From contig JBANSL010000018.1 in assembly GCA_037127255.1 (NCBI GenBank), forward strand, positions 18,821,175 to 18,885,174: 64,000 bases of DNA. The letters are read 5' to 3'. Shown here one piece after another: positions 10,500-20,400 of this stretch (its first letter is position 1; the number at the start of each line of letters is the position of its first letter). The notes beneath the pieces are model-generated. The model searched no databases. It saw only the letters and a program-made list of their open reading frames with translations, and was not told the DNA's origin. The stretch comes from Persicaria tinctoria. Taxonomy: Eukaryota > Streptophyta > Magnoliopsida > Caryophyllales > Polygonaceae. The position numbers were made by a program, and so were the translations under genes.

Positions 10500-11740
10500 T
10501 GATATGCGATATATTCTATAGCGCATTTAGTAGTTTTTGTCATCATTTACATGTCATTGTGAGAGATATTTGTATGAACTTGGTGATTCGGAACTTGTTG
10601 AAGAAGTTGAAGAAATCTTAGGATCATGCAAGTTATAGAAGAATTGAAGTGAAGAAATTCGGAAGCAGCTGGAATCTGGTGAGTTGGCGCGGCCGCGCTG
10701 CTACTGGCGCGCCCGCGCTGCTAGGAGGGAGTACCTGCGTCGTTGCATCAGAGAGCAGTAGCAAGGCAATTCACTGACGCGCCCGCGCTGCTACTGGCGC
10801 GCCCGCGTCGGTCCCTGGAGACGGATTCTTATCCGATTTTGCCTATCTTATTAGTTTTTAATATTATATTTTTACGGGATGTCAAACCCTTTTTTAGGAT
10901 ATATATTATTTCCGAAAGGAAGTTTAGGGGATCCATTAGGTTATTTTTCCAGAGACATATTTTTTCCTCTTGTTCATCTCACAAACTCTATGGAGAACTA
11001 ACTCTCCTTTGTTGCACTTGGTTCTTTGAAGCCTTCGATTGATTTGGTTGTGAGTATTCTACTCTTGTTCGTCCTTTGTTAATTGTTTCGATCTCCTGAG
11101 CTTATTGCTTGATTGCTTATTATTGGTTAATCTTGATTGATCACCTAGGTTTATCGATACTAGTCATATTGCTAGGGTTTCCAATCCCAGGTTTGGGGTT
11201 GTAGATTCATTGTAGCAAACATAATCATCATACGCAGGTTGCTTGTGGTAGATTGTGAAGGAGATTCGATTACAGGCTATTTTAACGGGTTGTTAGAATC
11301 GCTTGTATCTCATTATAATTCATGTTTGAATGCTATCGCTTTATTATTCGGTGAAGGTTTTCCCTTGTAATTTGGTGATAAGTGCTTTTAGGACTGGTAG
11401 GACTAAAAGCTATTACACGATCTGAATTGAGAACAATTACTGGACATTAAAACTTGAGACTCATAGAATGCGATGATGAACCATCTCAATTGTTGTGCAG
11501 ATAATTACCTGGTGTGATACTTTCCCATCATATATTCGCAACCTCTATTTGCAACTTTTTCTGTCACTATTGTTTACACACAAAACTCCCCCTTGAATTG
11601 GTTACTTTTGGGTAATAATACTTGCTCTTACAATTGATTCTGTTTCCCTGTGGGTTCGACCCTAACTTACCTACTATACTTGTTATAGTTTGCACCTTAG
11701 GAATTTACTTTGATTAGGCATAACGACCTTAGGCCTGTCA
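10500..11740 (+). repeat. middle LTR (type B U3, shared R/U5), 1241 bp
   Basis: It begins TGATATGCGATA right after a PPT, ends GGCCTGTCA, and is followed by the PBS. From 10996 (AACTAACTCTCC) to the end it matches 17135-17879 with about six differences seen by eye. Upstream of 10996 it does not align with the type A LTR. A TATATATT box lies near 10899. Its U3 carries GGCGCGCCCGCG-type motifs in place of GGCCGCCCCGCGGC. Confidence 0.85.
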
Positions 11741-11744
11741 AATT

Positions 11745-11762
11745 TGGCGCCGTTGCCGGGGA
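11745..11762 (+). promoter_or_regulatory. primer binding site (tRNA-Asp type)
   Basis: TGGCGCCGTTGCCGGGGA lies 4 nt after the LTR end. This sequence and spacing are typical of Athila/Tat-type plant elements, which use tRNA-Asp. It is the only PBS left in the composite. Confidence 0.85.
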
Positions 11763-11946
11763 AACGGATTATCTTTGTTCTTGTTTGTCTTATTACCTGT
11801 TTGGGTGCGAACCTCTTGCATGGTTCAAGGGGACTTCTTATTTAATTCTTGTGTTATTTTAATTGCTAACTTTTGTATATATTTACCTCTAACCCCGTCG
11901 TGAACCTATCTTACGGTTCACGACACCTTACTACTAATATTTCTAG

Positions 11947-12864
11947 ATGTTGAAGTTATGGCAGTTTCGGGGAGAATATTTTCACAACTACCTCACAAGA
12001 GTGCAAAATTTATTTAACATCCGTTATTCACGGGGTTTCCGAGATAGTTTGCGAGATGTGGTGGTTTGCGTTTTTGAGGGCATGGCTCCTCAGACCCGAG
12101 AACTTGCCAGGTCCATAAACAATGGAAATTTTGCTGGTTTAGGAGTGTCGGGATTATGGGATCTTCTCTGCTACATGGGTGACCAATCAGCGGAGGAAGA
12201 ATCCTACACTTCGACGTTTCAACCAATGGAGTACTCCGACCCATCCATGGAGGAGTCAACCATTGTCTTAATGGAGCAGATAGGGCAATTACGTGAGATA
12301 GTGAATCAAACTGGGAAAGCTATGAATCAAACTGGGGAAGCAATTATCCAACTCTCGCAGACATTGAAAGAGTTGATAGTTAAGGTGCATTCTATTCCTC
12401 AACTTGATGAAAGCCAAGATGCAGACAACGATGAATTCTCTGGTAATGAAGAAGAGCATCGAGTGGTTATCGACACGAAATCTCAGGGGACGTCCATAGA
12501 GATTGAGGATGTTTCGATGCCCCCTTCATTCGTAGAAATCATCTCCAACTCGCCTATCAAAGAGCCAAGTCTGGAACTAATTTCTGTGGTTCCTGAACAA
12601 GAAACTGGTACATTTTGCAAATTGGGAGATTTTGGTGAATATATCGATCCTTGGAGCCACTACTTCAATAAACCCCCAACAGAACTGTGTTGGTGGTCTT
12701 ACATACCCTCGAGGGAGAATCAAGCTCGAATGAAGGGTAAGTTGGTAATGGTCATCATTGCTGAAATTTTAATTACCAATTGTTTCATTTTCAGTGTGCA
12801 TTCGAATATCGGTTGGGCACGAGAGTTTGATTTGCTTTTGAGGGCGTTGTCGATGTCCGCTTGA
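11947..12864 (+). CDS. retrotransposon gag-like ORF, C-terminus aberrant
   Basis: A 305-codon frame. Residues 8-85 (EYFHNYLTRVQNL ... VFEGMAPQTRELARSINNGNF ... LWDLLCYMGDQ) match the pattern of plant Ty3/gypsy gag (retrotrans_gag): the FEG-PQTR core followed by a tryptophan/leucine segment. An amphipathic Gln/Thr-rich stretch (about 100-145) and acidic linkers follow. No zinc knuckle and no protease/RT sequence is present. After residue 250 the sequence looks unlike gag. A type A extra-ORF leader follows directly, so pol is deleted and the internal region resembles gag-only non-autonomous elements. Confidence 0.6.
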   Translation: MLKLWQFRGEYFHNYLTRVQNLFNIRYSRGFRDSLRDVVVCVFEGMAPQTRELARSINNGNFAGLGVSGLWDLLCYMGDQSAEEESYTSTFQPMEYSDPSMEESTIVLMEQIGQLREIVNQTGKAMNQTGEAIIQLSQTLKELIVKVHSIPQLDESQDADNDEFSGNEEEHRVVIDTKSQGTSIEIEDVSMPPSFVEIISNSPIKEPSLELISVVPEQETGTFCKLGDFGEYIDPWSHYFNKPPTELCWWSYIPSRENQARMKGKLVMVIIAEILITNCFIFSVHSNIGWAREFDLLLRALSMSA

Positions 12865-12921
12865 GTCTTGAATGAGTGGATGAATATAACATCGAGCTAA
12901 CGACGGTAACCAAAGGCGCTG

Positions 12922-12939
12922 CTTGGGAGGCAACCCAAG
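12922..12939 (+). promoter_or_regulatory. second copy of the CTTGGG-AGGCAA-CCCAAG stem-loop
   Basis: Identical 18 nt to 7809-7826, about 58 bp after the gag-like stop, preceding the leader of the second extra ORF. Confidence 0.6.
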
Positions 12940-13057
12940 GTAAGTAATCTAGATTCTATTTCATCGGTGCATTACGTTTTTTTTTTTTTAGTTTAGTTTA
13001 GGTTGGCTTGGCCATACTAACACTCCAGGGGAAGAACAAAGTGAAATGGCGGAAACG

Positions 13058-13652
13058 AAGCCGGCCGCCCAATCTCCAGACAGGCCGCCCCGCGGCTGGG
13101 TCGCAGCGAAATCCTTCGCGGAATCGCCGGTCGCCTCGTCGCCAACCCTGGCCGCCCCGCAGCCTCTTCCGGAAAAAAAAAACAAAAAAATTAGGGGCCC
13201 GTGTGGGCCCCCACTTGCCAAACATAAACCCTAACCACTATTTCTCACATAGCCGCCCCCTCGCCATTGCTTCCTCTTCATCTTCCTTCTTCATCCTCTT
13301 GAATCTCCATTGAAGCACACCTCCAAGTTTCTTTCTTTCACCAAAATCATCATACCTTCACCCAAAGCTCCACATAAACTCTCTTTTCTCATCTTCTTCC
13401 TCCACACTATCCACCTTATTGCTTCTCTCTTCTAGATCTACACAAAAAACCGGCCTTCTCCCAAGAAATCTCCAAGTGTTTCTTCAAATCCACCACGGAG
13501 GGAGGAGGTTTGGGACGCCGGAGAGCAGCTCCGACATCGGAAGTTCCAGATCCGGTGTTTCTTAGGTCGCCCCGTCACCGTCCAAACCACCCCGCGGCCA
13601 CCCCTGTCGCCGGCCGCCCCGTCGCCACCTTCGGCTGCCCCGCGGCCTTTGC
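13058..13652 (+). repeat. GC-rich motif-bearing leader of the second extra ORF (type A)
   Basis: Contains GGCCGCCCCGCGGC-related units near 13082, 13150 and 13560-13650, the same motif family as in the type A U3 (6564-6669 and 16872-16980). A CT-rich leader (13255-13480) lies between. No convincing ORF before 13724. Confidence 0.6.
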
Positions 13653-13723
13653 AGTGTCTCGCCGGTTGTAAGTTTTTCCTTCTATTTCATTCTTGATTGG
13701 TCATCTCTTAGCTCATATTCATA

Positions 13724-15066
13724 ATGTCGAGACCACATGGAATGAGTAGAAATCAGAAAGAGAGATGGAATGGTTTAAACACTAGGAATTTCTTTGTAAC
13801 CAAATTCTTTCATGAGCCGACACTTAGATTGTTACAAATGGACGCGTGCACTAGGCAACTATTAGAGCATGGGGGCCTAGGAGGTTTGTTAGAGAAGAAT
13901 GCTCCTACTTATCCAGGCCTATGTAAAGAATTTTTAGCAACTTTGAGTGTGAACCGTGCATCTATTGATTTTCGGTTGCTTGGGAAGGATTACACATTGT
14001 CAAAGGAGAGATTGGCTGAGATTCTGGGTGTTACTGCTGCGCCGACTGCTGGTTGGCTTGATGTCTGCAAAGGAGAGGGCCCTGTGGCTTTTTGGTTGGC
14101 ATCTACTAGAGTGCCTTTTGAGGCCAAGAAGGGCCAGTACAACTCCAGCATTCGCCATCCTGCCCTACGACTGATTCACAAGGTTCTGGCGAACACCTTC
14201 TTCGCACAGGCTGAGGTCAACAAGATCTCGCTGAAGGACATGTCATTTCTGTGGTGTCTGACGCCGAGAGCCCTGTGGTTCCAGGATGGGTAGATCTATT
14301 TCTAATGAACTGCAAGGATATCCTGGACAAGCGCAGCAAGGCAACCATTAGCTTTGGGGGTCTTATCACCCTCGTAGCTCGCGCATGCATCGATATGAGC
14401 GCTGTCCATGACATTCAGCATGGATAATTTCTTTATGATGAGGCCCAGTTGAGGAAAACTGGCCACCTGGAGGGCAGAGCACCGATGTGGATCTGGAGGG
14501 CAGGCCATCAGGGGAGCATCCAGTTGAGATTGCCCCGTCATCTCCCATTTGGCCCTACAGCTGCTGATTTCTTTATTGGGGGTGAGATGGATGAGGATGA
14601 TGATGATGAGGAGGAGCAGGTTCCTGATGCTGAGCAGGACGATGCTGAGGATATTCCCAGAGCTCAGACGGATTTTGGAGGAGCTGGACCTTCTGGCACA
14701 GCTGGAGGTGCTGGTCCAGATTACTACTCGCTGGCACAACAGATGGCTGATATGTCTCTCCAGCAGAACACTATGTGGGAGCATCAGCAGATGATGTCGC
14801 GTCGTCAAGACGCAATGTGGGAGAACCAGCAGCGGATGCACCAACGACAGGACGTGATGTGGGACCACCAGCAGCAGCTGTATGTGGATGTTAGCGACAT
14901 TCGTCGTGATGTACGTGGCTTGACTTCCCACCTGGAGGAGGTCTCTGAGAGCCAGGCGGCGATCCGACGGATGCAGGAGCAGATCTGGCAGAGGCAAGAG
15001 AACTTCTATCGATTCGCCTATCCACAGTTCCCACCATATCCGCCGCCTCTACCACCTCAGCAGTGA
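13724..15066 (+). pseudogene. second Athila extra ORF, frameshifted, coiled-coil C-terminus
   Basis: ATG at 13724. The N-terminal half (LCKEFLATLS, DFRLLGKDYTLSKERLAEILGV) is a diverged homologue of the ORF at 8442. The frame shifts near 14265 (a downstream frame reads VVPGWVDLFLMNCKDILDK) and a TAA occurs near 14425. From 14449 an open frame runs to the TGA at 15064 with an acidic DDDDEEE block and a Gln/Met-rich coiled coil containing three related WxxQQxMxxRQD-type repeats, ending PPPLPPQQ. Probably one protein of roughly 445 residues before decay. Confidence 0.7.
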
Positions 15067-15131
15067 GCATGTTAGTTGTTTCTTTTCTTTTCCCTTTTAT
15101 GTTTATTTTGATGTTTTTGTTCTCTTTTCTG

Positions 15132-15168
15132 CATTGAGGACAATGTCAGAACTAAGTGTGGGGGAGAA
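15132..15168 (+). promoter_or_regulatory. hairpin CATTG-AGGA-CAATG plus internal purine tract (type A)
   Basis: Same stem-loop as at 9875, followed 10 nt later by AAGTGTGGGGGAGAAG, about 65 bp after the ORF stop. The tract matches the type A terminal PPT (TGTGGGGG) rather than the type B one (TATGGGGG). Confidence 0.65.
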
Positions 15169-16586
15169 GACTTGCAAACTCTCTGTATTTTGGTTCTAAT
15201 TTGCATTGCATTTTAAGTTTTAAGGTTGCATGTTTATTTATATTGGTTGTATACATATTTAGTTTCTATAATTGTTATTTCTATTCTGAAAAAAAAAAAA
15301 ATAGCTTTAGTTCTTGCATTATTAGGAATAGATCTTATTTCCCCATGTGGATGCCGTTTGTCCTCTATATTTTCTGTTGAGATTTATGCCCCATGATGTG
15401 CTTGGATTGTTGAAGCCGTTGATATATGTTTTCTATACTATTTGGTAGGCATGATTGATTAATAATTGAGCACATAAAATCTTGAATTTTTGGGTGATCT
15501 TGAAGTTCTAGACATGACCTAGTGAGCTTATTTTGGCCTATTCAGGACTACACTTTATTAAGTCCTCTTGCTTGTTGTGTGTACTCTCTTCGATTACTTC
15601 CTCTTTGACTTGCATTGAGATATCTTGTTCAAGGCTGCATATTATGATTTCTGCACATGACTTAAACATGATTGAGGCACCTTTATTAGCCCTATTTGAC
15701 TCTATTCCCACCTTACATATTATCCTCTGCTTGAAGCCAGTTTGAGCCTAATTGCCTATACTTTTATAGCTCCACAAGAATTTTCCATAGCCAATGATAG
15801 CTTGACCCCATCCGGGAATTTAGGAATAGTTGGTGAATATCTATAGTGTGGATGATGGTTTGTAGTGGTGGATGGTATGTTGGAGGTGTATTATTGAGAT
15901 GTTTGATTCTTGCTAGCATTTTTATTACTTGGGACCTAAGGAGGATAAAATTCACTTAGGGGTAAAAGTCAAGGAAAATCATTTGATATAGCATGAATAA
16001 TTGAAAAAAAAAATAAAGAAAAAATAAAGAAAAAAAAAAGAAAAAAAAAAAGAAAAAAGAAGAAGAAAAATAAAAGAAGGAGTTGATTATGGTTTCTAAA
16101 GTTTTATGCTTGAGATTGGTGTTGTTTGGCATTATAGAGATATGGTATGAGATGTTTATGAGTGGTTTTATGATTTGGTAGCTTCCTTGGTTCCCGGATT
16201 ATGAGCACCACAAGACCAAAATTGTTCCATACCTTAATTGTTCTACCTTGGCCCCATTACAAACCAATTGAAAGACCTCATGATTTTTGTTGTGTGTAGA
16301 GTCACCAGCGGTGGAGATTTAGAACACTGGTGCAAGGCTTTTGTAGCTAAGTTTTTGAAGATTGAGTTTTGAGCGTAATCATAAACCTAAACACTTGAGC
16401 GAGAGTGAAATACATATCCTTTGTGAGGTCTAGAATGAATATGGTTGCCCGATTTCATTGATTATTCCAATTATGTGCTATGATGTTATTAATCTTTTGT
16501 GTTTGCTAGTTTTCATGCACTTAAAGAATATTGAGGTGTGGATACATGAATTGCTATTCTGTGGGGCTGCAGAGTTAAGTTTTCTA
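15169..16586 (+). other. 3' non-coding spacer of the type A region
   Basis: About 1.4 kb without a believable ORF. A-rich runs occur at 15289-15301 and 16003-16075. Much longer than the equivalent spacer of the type B region (about 550 bp). Confidence 0.6.
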
Positions 16587-16625
16587 TTGCTTGAGGACAA
16601 GCAAAGGTTCAAGTGTGGGGGAATT
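16587..16625 (+). promoter_or_regulatory. hairpin TTGCTTG-AGGA-CAAGCAA plus 3' polypurine tract
   Basis: A 7-bp perfect stem (16587-16604) is followed 6 nt later by AAGTGTGGGGGAATT, ending at the TG of the 3' LTR. Compared with 10462-10478, two stem positions differ and both are compensated on the opposite arm. Confidence 0.75.
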
Positions 16626-17879
16626 TGATAGAGCATGCTTAGTGTTGCATAATAGATTGCATTTAGCATTATTTAGGTGTGAATATTGCATTTATTTAGT
16701 TGAATTTGCATTATCACTTGTTGAGTTAGAAGAGGCGGAATCTACAGGATTTTATGATTTATTTCAGGTAAAGTAGATTGGAGGTGAAATGGATTTGAAA
16801 AGAGCAAAAATAAGCTAAGGAGAATACTCAGGAGCTGCTGGAAACAAAGAAGGAGAACTCGGAAGAATCGCAGGCCGCCCCGCAGCATCTCTGGCCGCCC
16901 CGCGGCTCGAAGGAAGAAACGAGGAACTTCGCTGATCGCCGGCCGCCCCGCGGCTTGGCCTGGCCGCCCCGCGGCCCGTACAGTAGCTGATCATTTAGTC
17001 CGGATTTTACTTAGGGTTTTCATTAAGCTATTTTGGGCCGACTTTCTCTAGACTATTTAAGGTTTTTCTAGTTATTATTTTCGAAAGAGAGGATGCACTT
17101 TACACCATTGTTGAGAGCGTCGTTGAGCATGAGCAACTAACTCTCCTTTGTTACACTTGGTTCTTTGAAGCCTTCGATTGATTTGGTTGTGAGTATTCTA
17201 CTCTTGTTCGTCCTTTGTTAATTGTTTCGATCTCCTGAGCTTATTGCTTGATTGCTTATTATTGGTTAATCTTGATTGATCACCTAGGTTTATCGATACT
17301 AGTCATATTGCTAGGGTTTTCAATCCCAGGTTTGGGGTTGTAGATTCATTGTAGCAAACACAATCATCATACGCAGGTTGCTTGTGGTAGATTGTGAAGG
17401 AGATTCGATTACAGGCTATTTTAACGGGTTGTTAGAATCGCTTGTATCTCATTATAATTCATGTTTGAATGCTATCGCTTTATTATTCGGTGAAGGTTTT
17501 CCCTTGTAATTTGGTGATAAGTGCTTTTAGGACTGGTAGGACTAAAAGCTATTACACGATCTGAATTGAGAACAATTACTGGACATTAGAACTTGAGACT
17601 CATAGAATGCGATGATGAACCATCTCAATTGTTGTGCAGATAATTACCTGGTGTGATACTTTCCCATCATATATTCGCAACCTCTATTTGCAACTTGTTC
17701 TGTCACTATTGTTTACACACAAAACTCCCCCTTGAATTGGTTACTTTTGGGTAATAATACTTGCTCTTACAATTGATTCTGTTTCCCTGTGGGTTCGACC
17801 CTAACTTACCTACTATACTTGTTATAGTTTGCACCTTAGAAATTTACTTTGATTAGGCATAACGACCTTAGGCCTGTCA
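16626..17879 (+). repeat. 3' LTR (type A), complete, 1254 bp
   Basis: Starts TGATAGAGCATG, ends CTGTCA. U3 has four GGCCGCCCCGCGGC-type motifs (16872-16980) and a TATTTAAG box near 17055. The right target duplication ATGAG follows at 17880. Confidence 0.9.
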
Positions 17880-17980
17880 ATGAGAATGTACCAAAACAGA
17901 TCCTTTAGGCTATAGGGTATTTGTGATGATATGAGTTTCGACTTTTACCTGGTGACCTATGATGACATGGGAGGTATTGC

Positions 17981-18349
17981 ATGCCGAAGGGTATGGGATT
18001 CATCAAAACCATTTTATGGGGTCTCCTTGTGTTTTGGACCTCAGATGCAACATTCATCGAGTCTCCCGTTTGCTCTGTAGAAGAGCGCTTGTACTCTACT
18101 CGTTCGCATCTGAAGCCAGTAGTTGAAGCAGCAAGGGATGACAAAGTTGTCTTTCATGTTATGTACATCAATTCAAGTCACGGCATGGTGGTTCCAGATT
18201 TAGCTAAAGCCTCTGTGAGCCCTCACTCTGGGGAAGGGAGGATTTGGCAGTACACTGTTGGAACATTTGGATTCGGATTTCTTAACAACAATTTCATTGT
18301 GGACCTGAAGCTCATTGCTGAAGATGCTCATCCACTTGGTATCAACTGA
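17981..18349 (+). CDS. unidentified ORF adjoining the Athila insertion
   Basis: A 122-codon open frame starting ATG with a hydrophobic start (IKTILWGLLVFWTSDATF) that could be a signal peptide or a membrane segment. The later part (FHVMYINSSHGMVV, IWQYTVGTFGFGFLNNNFIVDLK) looks protein-like. No family recognised. The sequence just before the retroelement (6121-6316) is its direct upstream neighbour in the uninserted locus, so the gene, if real, may be split by the insertion. No exon could be joined with confidence. Confidence 0.3.
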   Translation: MPKGMGFIKTILWGLLVFWTSDATFIESPVCSVEERLYSTRSHLKPVVEAARDDKVVFHVMYINSSHGMVVPDLAKASVSPHSGEGRIWQYTVGTFGFGFLNNNFIVDLKLIAEDAHPLGIN

Positions 18350-18843
18350 ATTTGGAGAAAATGAATTATGATCCAGTTTCATTTCGATTTCCGTAAATCC
18401 GCATAATTAGTTGTTTTAGTTGGTGCCACCACCTTTGTGGCTGCCTAACTCGTTTTCATTTTAGGATGGATTGTTGTAACATATTGTATATATGCTGATC
18501 CGGATCTTTCTAATTGACATGCCTAATGTCTTGAATTCCTTCTGAACTGACATGCCTAATGTATTGAAAATCATGTTTGGATTAACTTTAGCATTGTGAA
18601 GCTTGGTATTTTATTGAATTTAGAATTTTGCTTAAGTTTTAGTAAAAGCGAATGATATACTGCTTAGAATTAGCCATTTTGTATTAGGTGATGAATTCAG
18701 ATTAAAGGATGATGCATGGGTTCTACTTCTTAGCTTTAACCTTACCAATATATTTAGTGCATCTTTTCTACTGAACTTGTGTAATGGAAGTAACAAGGTT
18801 AACCGACTGTAAATAGGCTAACATTGTGATGCTATTAATGAAA
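18350..18843. other. non-coding 3' flank
   Basis: AT-rich, with two copies of TGACATGCCTAATGT (18516 and 18549). No gene. Confidence 0.4.
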
Positions 18844-19292
18844 GAAAATAACATGACAGGTAATGCTATTAACATGACAGGTTATACTCTTTAACATGAC
18901 TGATTATAACCTTTAACATGAAAGGTAATGCGAATCGATCCTCTTCTCCTTAATGAAAGAAAATAACATGACAGGTAATGCTATAAACATGACATGTTAT
19001 GCCCTTTAACATGACAGGTTATTTGTTGATCTGCAATCTATAAGCTTATTCGGTAAAAGAGAGACTGTTCGAGTTAAAGTAGGCAATGACTAAGATGGAC
19101 AACAAGTCTCATTTGAAGAGGGTTTTTAACCTGGAATTCATCTTCCATATATGTTGAATTCATCATAAGATGTGTTTTTAAAAATGAAAGGTAATAGGTT
19201 TGACACAATCAAATAAGAAATTGAACAACGTATTTGATCAATGAAGAGAGAAACAGGGAAACAGAAGAGGGAAAAAGGAGGCATTTGTTTGT

Positions 19293-19459
19293 TTGACGAC
19301 GCTAATTTAATTATAAGCTTGTTCTTTTGCTGCTGGTTTATTTATAATATAATCACTTAATTATTATTATACCACACTTTTCATTTAATAAATGTATTTT
19401 CATTATAAAGATAATACAAGGGAATTCAAACATATCTTAATGTCTTACACAAAATAATG
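19293..19459 (+). repeat. direct repeat copy 1 (167 bp)
   Basis: Matches 20016-20181 with only scattered differences (TTGACGA ... AAAATAATG). The pair encloses about 560 bp rich in the ACATGAC motif. Confidence 0.85.
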
Positions 19460-20015
19460 TATTTTCATTTAATAAATGTATTTTCTTCCAAAGACCACCA
19501 AAGGTTGAATGACTGGAGGTTGTACATGAGATGAGATTAACAAATATGTCAAGACGATGTACATGACATGTAATGCTATTAACATGACAGGCAATACCTT
19601 TGACATGATCGTTGATAGTTTTGACATGACAAGTAAATTTGATTTGTATGTTGATCGGCCATTAAACTTGTGACCTTTTAAGGTATCATGTAAAACAATT
19701 CATATATCATGTAAAACAATGGACGTGTCATGTAAAACAATTAAGGTGTCATGTAAAACAGTTCACGGGTGACAGAACAATGATGCGAATATTATGTGTT
19801 TGTGATGTACTATGGATTGATGGGGTGTTGGCAGATACATTGTTTGTGCCCTATGCTTTTCCTTTATTTCCTTGTTGATTTTCAATGCAAAAACACTTAT
19901 TGTTTTTCATCAGCGAGTATACAATTAGTTCAGCAAGTGTTATTGTTGCCTATGAACACTTGGAAGTAGGAAATGAAACCAACTCTTTAAATAGCAAGTG
20001 TTTTAACAAGTGTTA

Positions 20016-20181
20016 TTGACGATACTAATTTAATTATAAGCTTTTTTTTTGGTGTTGGTTTATTTATAATATAATCACTTAATTATTATTATACCACACT
20101 TTTCATTTACTAAATGTATTTTCATTATAAAGATAATACAAGAGAATTCAAACATACCTCAATGTCTTACACAAAATAATG
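20016..20181 (+). repeat. direct repeat copy 2 (166 bp)
   Basis: Partner of 19293-19459. Not LTR-like: no TG/CA ends, PBS or PPT. Probably an internal segmental duplication within an unclassified repeat. Confidence 0.85.
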
Positions 20182-20400
20182 ATTCATAATACATAATTGT
20201 TTTATAATCGTACATGACATCAAAACACATATGATAGTAAGAGATGAAGGAAACTAAACCGGAAAATGCGATTACAACAACGCGCGCACTTCATAAGATC
20301 TGTTAGGTAAAACAACTTCATATGTATTTTACATGAAACATAATGTATTATACATGACATCTAGACGATTTTACATGCCACATAAATTGTTTTACTTGAC

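Larger units (their letters stand above)
6317..17879 (+). mobile_element. composite Athila-type Ty3/gypsy insertion with three LTR copies
   Basis: The outer sequences are LTRs of one family starting TGATAGAGCATG. They are flanked by a perfect 5-bp duplication ATGAG (6312-6316 and 17880-17884), so the 11.6 kb was one insertion. Order: 5' LTR fragment (6317-6977), integrase end, extra ORF, purine tract, middle LTR (10500-11740), PBS, gag ORF, extra ORF, purine tract, 3' LTR (16626-17879). The 5' LTR breaks off inside GATCACCTA and joins directly to integrase sequence. The alignable 660 bp of the two outer LTRs show about three differences by eye, so the insertion is young. Protease, RT and RNase H are absent. 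Confidence 0.88.
18844..20400. repeat. dispersed ACATGACA / TCATGTAAAACAATT motif field
   Basis: The unit AACATGACAGGTAATGCTAT or close variants occurs about a dozen times in clusters at 18851-18930, 18966-19025 and 19556-19635. TCATGTAAAACAATT recurs four times at 19686-19760. Inverted forms (TTTTACATGA) occur around 20325-20400. Such clusters of one short motif in both orientations resemble subterminal repeats of a DNA transposon, but I found no terminal inverted repeat or target duplication, so the class is open. Confidence 0.6.

Noticed and set aside
14302..14997. 231-codon minus-strand ORF
   Set aside because: Antisense shadow of the second Athila extra ORF and its coiled-coil repeats.
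18844..20400. CRISPR-like spaced motif repeats
   Set aside because: Units vary, spacing is irregular, both orientations occur, and the context is a plant genome.
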